This document shows, piece after piece, positions 16,761 to 24,697 of a DNA stretch of 64,000 nucleotides. Within the stretch, counting starts at the first letter, position 1, and each line of letters opens with the position of its first letter. A program made the translations under genes and the position numbers. The DNA is taken from positions 230,684 through 294,683 of the forward strand of contig JAWLAT010000004.1 in NCBI GenBank assembly GCA_041395325.1, written 5' to 3'. The notes beneath the pieces are model-generated. The model did no database searches, was not told the DNA's origin, and worked only from the letters and a program-made list of their open reading frames with translations. The stretch is from JAWLAT01 sp041395325. Lineage in GTDB: Bacteria; Pseudomonadota; Gammaproteobacteria; Xanthomonadales; SZUA-5.

Positions 16761-17548
16761 CAGACGAATATCGACACTGGTGCGAGTTGGCACGGGAAGC
16801 GGCCAGCGCTGCCGAAGTCGCCATCCGCCCGTATTTTCGCAATCGCTTCGATGTGCAGTACAAGGCCGACGACAGTCCGGTCACCGTCGCCGATGAGGCG
16901 GCCGAGCAGGTGATCCGGCAGATCATTCAGGCCGCCGCGCCCGAGCACGGCTTTTACGGCGAGGAAACAGGCGCCGAAGGACTGGATCGGGAGTGGCTCT
17001 GGCTGGTCGATCCCATCGACGGGACCAAGGGCTTTGTCCGGGGTGACACGGTGTTCTCCACCCAGATCGCGTTGATGCACCGCGGCGAACTGGTGGTCGG
17101 CGTATCGGCGGCACCGTTTCACGGCGAGATCGCCTGGGCCTGGAAGGGCGGTGGCGCCTGGTGTGTGGATCATCACGAGGAAACGGCGAGGCGCCTGCAG
17201 GTGGCGGCCACTGAGCGGTTGGACCGGACCATCCTCTCCTTCGGCAACATCCAGTCACTGGCCGCCGACCCGCGTCGCTGGGCGGCGGTGGGCGAGCTGA
17301 TCCGTCAAGTTCACCGTCATCGCGGCTACGGCGATTTTGTGCACTATCACCGTCTGGCTCAGGGGCTGCTGGATGCGGTGGTGGAGAGTGACCTCAATAT
17401 TCTTGATATCGCCGCGCTGAGCGTGATCGTCAGCGAGGCGGGCGGTTGCATGACCGAACTGGACGGCTCACCGCTGCGACTGAGCTCGCGCACGGTGCTG
17501 GCCAGTACGCCAGCGCTGCACGCGCGGCTGCTGCAGGCGCTGGCATGA
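16757..17548 (+). CDS. Inositol monophosphatase family protein, HisN-like
   Basis: A 263-residue IMPase-superfamily phosphatase. The metal-binding residues are present: Glu in YGEETGAE, the WLVDPIDGTKGFVRG block and Asp in LNILDIAAL. The DPIDGTKGF form and VFSTQIALMHRGE resemble HisN-type histidinol-phosphatases more than SuhB or CysQ, but histidine synthesis is not otherwise represented here, so the substrate is left open. The ATG at 16757 overlaps the gspN stop as ATGA; an in-frame ATG at 16748 is an alternative. The stop overlaps the nudE start. Confidence 0.85.
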   Translation: MTDEYRHWCELAREAASAAEVAIRPYFRNRFDVQYKADDSPVTVADEAAEQVIRQIIQAAAPEHGFYGEETGAEGLDREWLWLVDPIDGTKGFVRGDTVFSTQIALMHRGELVVGVSAAPFHGEIAWAWKGGGAWCVDHHEETARRLQVAATERLDRTILSFGNIQSLAADPRRWAAVGELIRQVHRHRGYGDFVHYHRLAQGLLDAVVESDLNILDIAALSVIVSEAGGCMTELDGSPLRLSSRTVLASTPALHARLLQALA

Positions 17549-18102
17549 AGGCGCTGCCGACGATCACGGCCCGACGCTGGGTCGAGCCCCGATTCAAGCT
17601 GGAACAGCTGGACCTGAGTTTCTCCAATGGCGCTACGCGGGTATTCGAGCGCTTGCCAAGTGGCGGTCATGGCGCAGTGATCGTGGTGCCGCTGGTGGAT
17701 CCACAGACCGTGCTGTTGAGTCGGGAGTATTGCGCCGGGCTGGAGCGTTATGAGCTGGGCTTGACTCGTGGTCGCATCGATGCCGGTGAAACCCCGATAG
17801 AGGCAGCCAACCGTGAACTGAAGGAAGAGATCGGCTACGGCGCGCGCCAGCTGCGGGTCCTGCGGCAGATCTCGCTGGCGCCTGCCTTCATGACGCATCA
17901 GACCCATCTGGTGCTGGCCGAGGACCTGTATCCGGAACGGCTGGAGGGAGACGAGCCGGAAGAGATCGAAGTGGTGCCGTGGAAGCTGGATGCCCTGCAC
18001 GAACTGGTGTTGCGCGAGGACTGCAGCGAGGGCCGCTCGCTGGCCGCACTGTTCGTCGCACGGGAATGGTTGGCGCACGGGCGTCCGGAGGTTCAGGCAT
18101 GA
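17545..18102 (+). CDS. nudE: ADP compounds hydrolase, Nudix family (NudE)
   Basis: A 185-residue Nudix hydrolase. The Nudix box at residues 76-98 is complete (Gly76, Glu82, Arg90-Glu91, Glu94-Glu95, Gly97). The N-terminal half and the HQTHLVLAEDLYPERLEGDEPE segment match NudE, which hydrolyses ADP-ribose, NADH and diadenosine polyphosphates. The gene overlaps both neighbours by 4 bp (ATGA), between two IMPase-superfamily genes. A housekeeping role in clearing nucleotide metabolites such as PAP and ADP-ribose is inferred for this part of the operon. Confidence 0.92.
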   Translation: MKALPTITARRWVEPRFKLEQLDLSFSNGATRVFERLPSGGHGAVIVVPLVDPQTVLLSREYCAGLERYELGLTRGRIDAGETPIEAANRELKEEIGYGARQLRVLRQISLAPAFMTHQTHLVLAEDLYPERLEGDEPEEIEVVPWKLDALHELVLREDCSEGRSLAALFVAREWLAHGRPEVQA

Positions 18103-18911
18103 ATGCGGCACATCGGCAGGCCCTGATCGAGGCGGCCAGCGAGGTCGCCCGGCGGGCCGCCGCGGCGATTCTCGACATCTATCAGCGGCCGGAGCTGGAC
18201 ATCACCGAGAAGGCCGACGAGAGCCCGCTGACCGCCGCGGACATGGCTTCGCATCGGTTGCTATGCAGCGGATTGAGCGATCTGGATGCGGCCATTCCAG
18301 TGCTCAGTGAGGAGTCTGATCCGGTCAGCATCGCCGACCGCCGACAATGGTCGCGCCTGTGGCTGGTGGATCCGCTCGACGGCACACGCGAGTTTGTTTC
18401 CCGCAACGGCCAGTTCTGCATCTGCATCGCCCTGATCGAGGATGGCGAAGTCACCGGCGGCATCGTGCTCAGGCCGGTCGGTGGCGAGCTCTACCGGGCT
18501 GTACGCGGTGGCGGTGCGGAGTGCCTGAACGCCGATGGCAGTCGGACTGCGTTGCGGGTCACTCGGCCAGCCGAGGATCCACCACGCCTGGTGGTGAGTC
18601 GCTCGCATCGCAATGCGGAAACGGAGGCCTATGTCGCCCGGGTTGGCGAGGTGGCGACCGTCTCGGCCGGCAGTGCGTTGAAGTTCTGCCGCGTGGCGGC
18701 CGGGCAGGCCGATCTGTACCCGCGTCTGGGCTTCGGTGGCTATGAATGGGACATCGCGGCCGGGCAGATCCTGGTCGAGGAAGCCGGCGGCGGGATGTGC
18801 ATGCTCAACGGCGAACGTCCCCGCTACAACCGGAACGAGACGCTGAAAGCGCCGAGTTTCCTGGCCTTTGGAGAGCAGCGGGAGCGCTGGCTGGGCCTGC
18901 TGCAGGACTGA
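18099..18911 (+). CDS. cysQ: 3'(2'),5'-bisphosphate nucleotidase CysQ
   Basis: A 270-residue IMPase-superfamily enzyme that converts PAP to AMP, preventing inhibition by this by-product of sulfate assimilation and carrier-protein loading. Visible are EKADESPLTAAD, SEESD, the metal site LWLVDPLDGTREFVSRNGQF, the SRSHRNAET block and CRVAAGQADLYPRLG with WDIAAGQ. The length matches CysQ. The start overlaps nudE by 4 bp. It is the last gene of the gspG-cysQ run, converging on the next gene with 34 bp between and no clear terminator. Confidence 0.93.
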   Translation: MNAAHRQALIEAASEVARRAAAAILDIYQRPELDITEKADESPLTAADMASHRLLCSGLSDLDAAIPVLSEESDPVSIADRRQWSRLWLVDPLDGTREFVSRNGQFCICIALIEDGEVTGGIVLRPVGGELYRAVRGGGAECLNADGSRTALRVTRPAEDPPRLVVSRSHRNAETEAYVARVGEVATVSAGSALKFCRVAAGQADLYPRLGFGGYEWDIAAGQILVEEAGGGMCMLNGERPRYNRNETLKAPSFLAFGEQRERWLGLLQD

Positions 18912-18945
18912 CGACCCGTTCGAACAACCTGGCCCGGCTGAGCGG

Positions 18946-19815
18946 TCACTCGCCCGACGGCTGGATGGGGTCCGAGAGCAGACGCAGCGTTGTCTCGCGC
19001 AGAAAATCATCGCCGTCCAGCGAGAGCTGAATCAGAGCCGGATTGCTGCCGGCTGGCGGCTCCGGGCTGACGTCCTGCAAGTGGATCCGGGCCGTGCCCA
19101 CTTCGCTGGTCAGCGCCACGGGCGGCGGGCAGCCCAGGCACTCCGCCACCGGGGTGTAGTAGCGCTGCGTCAGGTCCGCTTCAGACCATGCGGACTGCGC
19201 GAATGCCCAGCGTGGGCGACCGTCGGCGTCGTGGAAGTAGAGGCTGCGATAGGTCCAGACCTGCAGATCCGGACGCAGATAGTGGTGGGCGAACAGACCC
19301 CAGCCGGGCTCTGCCGGGTCGTACCAGGCGCCATCGACAGTCTGCAGGGGATGCGAATCCGCGGGGAGCAAAGGCTCCACGCACCAGACCTGGGCGGTAC
19401 CCTCCAACTCGAATTCGAACTGGCGCAGGGCGCGGGCATCTGGCCGGCTGAGCGCATCGGTGCAGACTTCGGTTCGACGCAGGGAGAAGCGCCCCACGGC
19501 GCTCAAGCTCAGTCCATCCGCGACTCGCGCGACTTGCCACAGGTCGCCCGAAGGATCGGCCAGATCATCGACCTGCAACCAGAGCCAGCGCGTCTGGCCA
19601 TCGGTTCCATAGGAATAGAAGGCGCCAAACAGGGTCGTCCCGGCGCGATGCAGGTCCAGACCATGCCCGGCATGCACGCGGTCGTACCACAGGCCGGATT
19701 CGACCGACTGCGCCGCCACCGAACTGCCCCATACCAGCCCCCACAGGGCCGAGGCCAAGGCGAAACGGGGCGGCCGGCAGGCGGCCGTGTTTGCGGATTG
19801 ATCGGTAATCGTCAT
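18946..19815 (-). CDS. Exported protein with duplicated WYD-type repeats, function unknown
   Basis: A 289-residue protein with an N-terminal signal peptide (hydrophobic around residues 17-34, ending VAAQ). Two related blocks follow: GLWYDRVHAGHGLDLH with TDGQTRWLWL, then GAWYDPAEPGWGLFAHH with ADGRPRWAFA. Such [GS]xWYDPxxxGxG repeats ending in GxPxW are common in exported proteins of this bacterial group, but no function is recognised. The ATG at 19815 is used; the frame extends to 19920 over the divergent promoter. It diverges from the 956-residue exported protein across 84 bp, so the two may share regulation. Confidence 0.65.
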   Translation of the reverse strand: MTITDQSANTAACRPPRFALASALWGLVWGSSVAAQSVESGLWYDRVHAGHGLDLHRAGTTLFGAFYSYGTDGQTRWLWLQVDDLADPSGDLWQVARVADGLSLSAVGRFSLRRTEVCTDALSRPDARALRQFEFELEGTAQVWCVEPLLPADSHPLQTVDGAWYDPAEPGWGLFAHHYLRPDLQVWTYRSLYFHDADGRPRWAFAQSAWSEADLTQRYYTPVAECLGCPPPVALTSEVGTARIHLQDVSPEPPAGSNPALIQLSLDGDDFLRETTLRLLSDPIQPSGE

Positions 19816-19899
19816 ATTCGCTCGCGCGCCCTTTGTTCCCGCCGCGCCGGATAGTAGAGTCTGGACCGCTTGAGTCCTTTCCACCAGCCGGGGGTTTTC

Positions 19900-22770
19900 A
19901 TGACACAGAGAGTGTGGCAAAGCCTGTGTGGTCTGGCGTTGGCACTGCCAGCGTTGGCCATCGCAGCCGATCAGGATGCAGCGCCCAGTTCAGCGCCTGC
20001 CGAACCGATCAAGTCGGCGGTTTTTCGCGGCACGCATCAGGCGGTGAAGTTCGATGTGTCCATCCCTCTGCGTGACATGACACCCAAGCCGATTCCGACC
20101 GGCGAGCTGCGTGGCGGCTCCATCGTCGATCCGGATGGGGATCTGCCGAACAAGCCCTCGCCGTTGGCCGATCAGCCGGACGGCGCGGCCCAGTTGTCGC
20201 TGCCCGCGCCCCGCATTCCTGCGCCCACCGTGAGCTTCGATGGGCCAGACAACGTCAGTGGCGTAGCACCACCCGATCCGGTCGGCGATGTCGGCCCGGA
20301 CCACTACGTGGCGATGAGCAACCTGTTCTTCCAGATCTATGACAAATCCGGTACCTCGTTGTTCGGCCCGGCGGCCAACAACACCTTGTGGTCGGGCTTC
20401 GGCGGCGCCTGCGAGAACGAGAACTCCGGTGATCCGATCGTCCTCTATGACCAGTTCGCCGATCGCTGGTTGCTGACGCAGTTCACCTCGGCCGGGCCGG
20501 AGTGGTTCAATTGCGTGGCGTTGTCGCAGACCAGTGACCCGACTGGCGCCTACTTTCGGTGGGCATTCACGACGGGCGGCAATTTTCCGGACTATCCCAA
20601 GTACGGCATCTGGTCGGACGCCTATGTGATCAGCACGCGCGAATTCGCGGGTGGCAGTTCGTACACAGGCGTGGGCGCCTACGCGATCGATCGTGACGCC
20701 ATGATCGCTGGCAATCCCAACCCGGTCGTCATCGATTTCTTCGTGGATCGGACCACGCCGCGCCTGGTCGGTGACGGTTTGCTCCCGGCGGACATCGATG
20801 GTTCGGAACTGCCGCCGAATGGGGCGCCGCACTACATGCTGGGCACGCAGGACGATGGCGGTCCGTATGGTGCGACCGAGGACGCCCTGCTGCTGTGGAA
20901 GTTCGTCATCGATTTCGACACGCCGGCCAATTCCAGTTTCACGCTGACCGACACCTTGCCGATCGCCAACTTCGATACGCAGTTCTCCGCCTGCAGCGGC
21001 CGCTCGTGCATTCCGCAGATGGGTACCACCAACCGACTGGACATCCTCTCCTACCGGCAACGGCCGCTGCATCGATTGGCCTATCGCAATTTCGGTACGC
21101 ATGAGTCTCTGGTGACGACTCAATCGGTCGAAGGTGCAACCGGTATTGCCGGTATGCGCTGGTGGGAACTGCGCGATCCTGACGGTACGCCGGTAATCTT
21201 CCAGGAAGGTACCTTCGTGCCTGGTGCGACCGATGGCGTGCATCGCTGGATGGGCTCGGCCGCCCAGGACTCCAGCGGCAATATCGCGATCGCCTACAGC
21301 GCCTCCAGCGCCACGATGTTCCCCAGCATCCGTTATTCCGGACGGCTGGTTGGCGATCCGCTCGGCACGCTGGATCAGGGCGAAGAGAGCATCATCGAAG
21401 GCACGGGCGCGCAGACGGCCGGTGGCAGTCGCTGGGGCGATTACACGTCCTTGAACCTCGATCCGCTGGATGACTGCACCTTCTGGCACGTCAATGAGTA
21501 CGTCCCGACGACCTCGAGCAGCGGCTGGCGCCTGCGCATTGGTGCTTTCCGTTTCGATGAATGTGGCGCGCCTGGCTTTGTGCTGGGCACCCCGGTGGGG
21601 CAGCAGTCGATTTGCGTTGGCACCGATGCGACTTTTGGCGTGAACGTCACCGCCATCGGAGGCTTTGCCGGTGACGTGGATCTGGTCGCAACTGGTGCAC
21701 CTGCCGGCACCACGGCGAGCTTCTCGGTCAACCCGGTCACCGCGCCGGGCAGCAGCGATCTGACCATCACCAATACGGGTGGGGCCGCTGCTGGCAGCTA
21801 TCCAATCGATATCGTGGGCTCCTCGCTGGGCGTGGATTCGCGCACTCGCACAGTGACCCTGGACGTGTTCGACGCTATTCCTGGTGTGCCGGTCCCGAGC
21901 ATGCCCGCCGACATGGCCACGGCCGTGGAATTCCGTCCGGCCTTTTCCTGGAGCGACACGGGCGCGCAGAGCTATCACTTCGAGCTGGCCACCGATCCCG
22001 CGTTCACCGACGTGATCCTCGATTCGGTGGTGGCAACGACCACCCTGGCGCCAGACTTCGATTTGAACAGCAACAGCACCTTCTACTGGCGCGTGTCCGC
22101 CGCGAACATCTGCGGTGACAGTGCCAGTTCGACGGTGTTCAGCTTCACCACGGCGCCCGCACCGGGTGACTGCGCCACCGAGGGCCAGACCAATGTCGCC
22201 TACGACTATGGTTTCGAGGCCGGCGCCAGCGGTTGGACCAGTTCGGGCACGGGCAACACCTGGGCGCAGTCCGGTGACCGGATGAACACCGGAACCTTCT
22301 CCTGGAAGGCGGTGGATCCGAATACCACCAGCGATCAACGACTGGTGTCGCCACCGATTGCACTGCCATCGGGTGAAACCCCGCTGACGCTGCAGTTCTT
22401 CCACTTCCGCGACATCGAAGAGAGCGGCACCACGCAGTGCTGGGACGGTGGCCTGCTGGAAGTCTCGGTTGACGGTGGTACGAACTGGACTCAGGTCGCC
22501 AACACCGACCTGCTGACCGATCCCTACAACGGCGATGTTCGCGCGGGAACCTCCACCAATCCGCTGGCCGGCCTGCTGGCATGGTGCAATCTGCAGGATT
22601 GGACCAAGTCGGTGGTCGACATCGATGCCTTCGCCGGTCAGACCGCGCAGTTCCGCTTCCGTCTGGGATCGGACGGCAGCGTGGGTCAGGAAGGCTGGTA
22701 CATCGACGACGTCAAGGTGCAGTCCTGCCGCGACGAGAGCTTCATCTTCGAGGACGGTTTCGAAAACTGA
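19900..22770 (+). CDS. Large exported multidomain protein with Ig/FN3-like and MAM-like domains
   Basis: A 956-residue protein. Residues 1-23 are a signal peptide ending AIAAD. About 110-570 is a beta-rich domain with PPDPVGDVGPDHYVAMSN and DPIVLYDQFADRWLLTQF, seen in many large exported proteins of this group. About 580-670 resembles an Ig-like domain, 670-755 a fibronectin III-like domain (FSWSDTGAQSYHFELATDPAF), and 770-940 a MAM or jelly-roll domain with WTSSGTGNTWAQSGD and EGWYIDDVKV. The C-terminus is FIFEDGFEN, a tag-like ending also seen in the exported protein at 55896. No catalytic residues are recognised; an adhesive or binding role is a guess. A strong terminator follows. Confidence 0.8.
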   Translation: MTQRVWQSLCGLALALPALAIAADQDAAPSSAPAEPIKSAVFRGTHQAVKFDVSIPLRDMTPKPIPTGELRGGSIVDPDGDLPNKPSPLADQPDGAAQLSLPAPRIPAPTVSFDGPDNVSGVAPPDPVGDVGPDHYVAMSNLFFQIYDKSGTSLFGPAANNTLWSGFGGACENENSGDPIVLYDQFADRWLLTQFTSAGPEWFNCVALSQTSDPTGAYFRWAFTTGGNFPDYPKYGIWSDAYVISTREFAGGSSYTGVGAYAIDRDAMIAGNPNPVVIDFFVDRTTPRLVGDGLLPADIDGSELPPNGAPHYMLGTQDDGGPYGATEDALLLWKFVIDFDTPANSSFTLTDTLPIANFDTQFSACSGRSCIPQMGTTNRLDILSYRQRPLHRLAYRNFGTHESLVTTQSVEGATGIAGMRWWELRDPDGTPVIFQEGTFVPGATDGVHRWMGSAAQDSSGNIAIAYSASSATMFPSIRYSGRLVGDPLGTLDQGEESIIEGTGAQTAGGSRWGDYTSLNLDPLDDCTFWHVNEYVPTTSSSGWRLRIGAFRFDECGAPGFVLGTPVGQQSICVGTDATFGVNVTAIGGFAGDVDLVATGAPAGTTASFSVNPVTAPGSSDLTITNTGGAAAGSYPIDIVGSSLGVDSRTRTVTLDVFDAIPGVPVPSMPADMATAVEFRPAFSWSDTGAQSYHFELATDPAFTDVILDSVVATTTLAPDFDLNSNSTFYWRVSAANICGDSASSTVFSFTTAPAPGDCATEGQTNVAYDYGFEAGASGWTSSGTGNTWAQSGDRMNTGTFSWKAVDPNTTSDQRLVSPPIALPSGETPLTLQFFHFRDIEESGTTQCWDGGLLEVSVDGGTNWTQVANTDLLTDPYNGDVRAGTSTNPLAGLLAWCNLQDWTKSVVDIDAFAGQTAQFRFRLGSDGSVGQEGWYIDDVKVQSCRDESFIFEDGFEN

Positions 22771-22795
22771 TCTTCGATAGATCGAGCTAGGTCAG

Positions 22796-22826
22796 GGCCC
22801 GGTTCGGCAACGAACCGGGCCTTTTT
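22796..22826 (+). terminator. Rho-independent terminator of the large exported protein gene
   Basis: An 11-bp perfect stem (GGCCCGGTTCG and its complement) with a GCAA tetraloop is followed by TTTTT. It lies 25 bp after the stop codon. Confidence 0.95.
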
Positions 22827-22871
22827 CTTGCACCAAGGACTGAATGCAGAGCAACGTTGGAGTCGAGTCGA

Positions 22872-23813
22872 TCAGCGTCGCTGATTGGCTACACCATGCG
22901 GCACGTGGCCGGTGGTCACGTGAGCGCTGGCCGTCTCGCAGTTGTGGCGCTGGTCGTCGAAGAAGATGTCTGCGCCGAAGGCGGCCAGAAATGGACCCTT
23001 GTCGCGGCCGCCCAGAAACAGCGCCTCGTCGATGCGCACGCCCCACTCACGCAGGGTCAGGATGACGCGCTTGTGCGCCGGTGCCGAGCGGGCGGTGACC
23101 AGCGCGGTGCGGATCGGCGATTGTTCGGCCGGCAGGGCCGACTGAATCTGGTGTAAGGCGTTCAGGACGCGCTTGAAGGGGCCGCCGGACAGCGGCCGAT
23201 TCGCCTGTTGGCGCTCACTTTCGCTGAAGGCGGCCAATCCCTGTTCGACATTGATCCGCTCGGCTTCATCGGAAAACAGCACCGCGTCACCATCAAAAGC
23301 GATGCGCAATTGACCTTCGCGTCCACCGCCGCGGCGACCACTGCCAGGCAGGATGGTGGCCGCAGCGAAGCCGGCTTCCAGTGCCTGCTGCACATCCTCG
23401 GGATGGGCCGAGAGGAACAGATTGCCGCCGAAGGGCTCGATGTACTGATAGGGCGGTGCGCCGTTGGTGAAGGCTGCACGGACGATGTCCAGTCGATGAT
23501 GCTCGATCGAATTGAAGATGCGCAGGCCCGAATCACCGGAGTTGCGCGATAGCAGAATCACCTCGACGCGTGGCGTATCCGGGCTGAGTTCATTCAGGCG
23601 CAGGAGTTTGCGGACCAGCTCGAAAGCGATGCCAGGCCCCAGCACCGTGTCCTCATTTGCCAGCTGAAAGCGCAGGTAGGCGTCCAAACCCTCGCGCTCG
23701 AACAAGGCATGCGCCTCATCCAGATCGAATAACGCCCGCGAAGAAACCGCGACGACCAGTTTGTCTGGAGTCGTCGCTGCTGCGGAGACCGATTCAGATG
23801 GCGAACTGCTCAC
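22872..23813 (-). CDS. 5'-nucleotidase (cytosolic NT5C1-like family)
   Basis: About 313 residues. The N-terminal LVVAVSSRALFDLDEAH and later blocks RVEVILLSRNSGDSGLRIFNSI, PYQYIEPFGGNLFLSAHPEDV, RIAFDGDAVLFSDEAE and ALFLGGRDKGPFLAAFGADIFFDDQ match the bacterial and vertebrate 5'-nucleotidase family of the HAD type, which removes phosphate from nucleoside monophosphates. GTG at 23813 is the preferred start, with GGAAGAG upstream; an in-frame ATG at 23885 would overlap nadK by about 90 bp. The gene follows nadK with a 20-bp overlap and is probably cotranscribed with it. Confidence 0.82.
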   Translation of the reverse strand: MSSSPSESVSAAATTPDKLVVAVSSRALFDLDEAHALFEREGLDAYLRFQLANEDTVLGPGIAFELVRKLLRLNELSPDTPRVEVILLSRNSGDSGLRIFNSIEHHRLDIVRAAFTNGAPPYQYIEPFGGNLFLSAHPEDVQQALEAGFAAATILPGSGRRGGGREGQLRIAFDGDAVLFSDEAERINVEQGLAAFSESERQQANRPLSGGPFKRVLNALHQIQSALPAEQSPIRTALVTARSAPAHKRVILTLREWGVRIDEALFLGGRDKGPFLAAFGADIFFDDQRHNCETASAHVTTGHVPHGVANQRR

Positions 23814-24558
23814 CGAGAATGCGCTCTTCCAGATTGTGCTCAGGATCGAACAGCAGCGTGATGTCGTCCTTGCGCGATTCGGCAATGCTGACGTCGATCA
23901 CATCGCGAACTTCATTGGCATCGGCAGTAGCACTGACCGGACGCTTGTAGTGATCGAGCACCTCGAAGCGGACGCGCGAAGTCCGTCGCACCAGCGCTCC
24001 GCGCCAGCGGCGAGGCCGGAAAGGGCTGATCGGCGTCAGCGCCAGCACATCCGAGCCCAGGGGCAGGATGGGGCCATGCGCGGACAGGTTGTAGGCGGTA
24101 CTGCCGACCGGAGTGGACAGCAGAATGCCGTCGCAGACCAGTTCGTCGACGCGAACGACATCGTCGACGATGACACGGATCTTGGCCGCCTGCTTGGTCT
24201 GCCTGAGCATCGAGACCTCGTTGACGGCCAGCGCCTGCATGATGCCGCCAGACTCGGTGTGTGCCTCCATCTGCAGCGGTGTCAGCGTAGCGTGATGGGC
24301 GGCCAGCAAGCGATCGCGCAAGCCCTCGGGCCGGTACAGATTCATCAGGAAGCCGACGGTCCCCAGCTTCATGCCATAGACCGGCAGTCGGTGCCGCATG
24401 TAGCGGTGCAGCGTCTGCAGCATGAAGCCATCCCCGCCGAGTGCGACGACGACGTCGGCCTCGCTGGGATCGGCCTGTCCATACTGTTCAGTGAGCAGTT
24501 GCAGTGCTTCCTGGGCAGGACCAACGCGACTGGCGGCAAAGGCGATGCGCTCGTACAT
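23794..24558 (-). CDS. nadK: NAD kinase
   Basis: A 254-residue enzyme that phosphorylates NAD to NADP. The GGDG motif is present in VVALGGDGFMLQTL near residue 40, followed by GMKLGTVGFLMN, the substrate-binding NE pair in ALAVNEVSML, and DGILLSTPVGSTAYNLSAHGPILP. The length is slightly shorter than typical because the N-terminal arm is short. The ATG at 24558 is chosen over the frame to 24723, which overlaps the divergent oxidoreductase gene. It is followed by the overlapping 5'-nucleotidase gene, which fits a nucleotide-metabolism pair. Confidence 0.93.
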   Translation of the reverse strand: MYERIAFAASRVGPAQEALQLLTEQYGQADPSEADVVVALGGDGFMLQTLHRYMRHRLPVYGMKLGTVGFLMNLYRPEGLRDRLLAAHHATLTPLQMEAHTESGGIMQALAVNEVSMLRQTKQAAKIRVIVDDVVRVDELVCDGILLSTPVGSTAYNLSAHGPILPLGSDVLALTPISPFRPRRWRGALVRRTSRVRFEVLDHYKRPVSATADANEVRDVIDVSIAESRKDDITLLFDPEHNLEERILGEQFAI

Positions 24559-24697
24559 GCAGATCCCTTGGGCGGGGCGGTGGCCTAGTGTGACCGCAGC
24601 AGGGGTCGGAGGCCAACCGCTTTTGCATGACGATTGATGGTTCCAGCGCGACAACGCGCTACCCTGCGATGACCGACCACGACCCGGCCATGCGCCT

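Noticed and set aside
19990..22404. 804-residue frame on the minus strand
   Set aside because: It lies wholly antisense to the exported 956-residue protein, is rich in Arg, Gly and His as expected for a GC-rich shadow frame, and shows no family motif.
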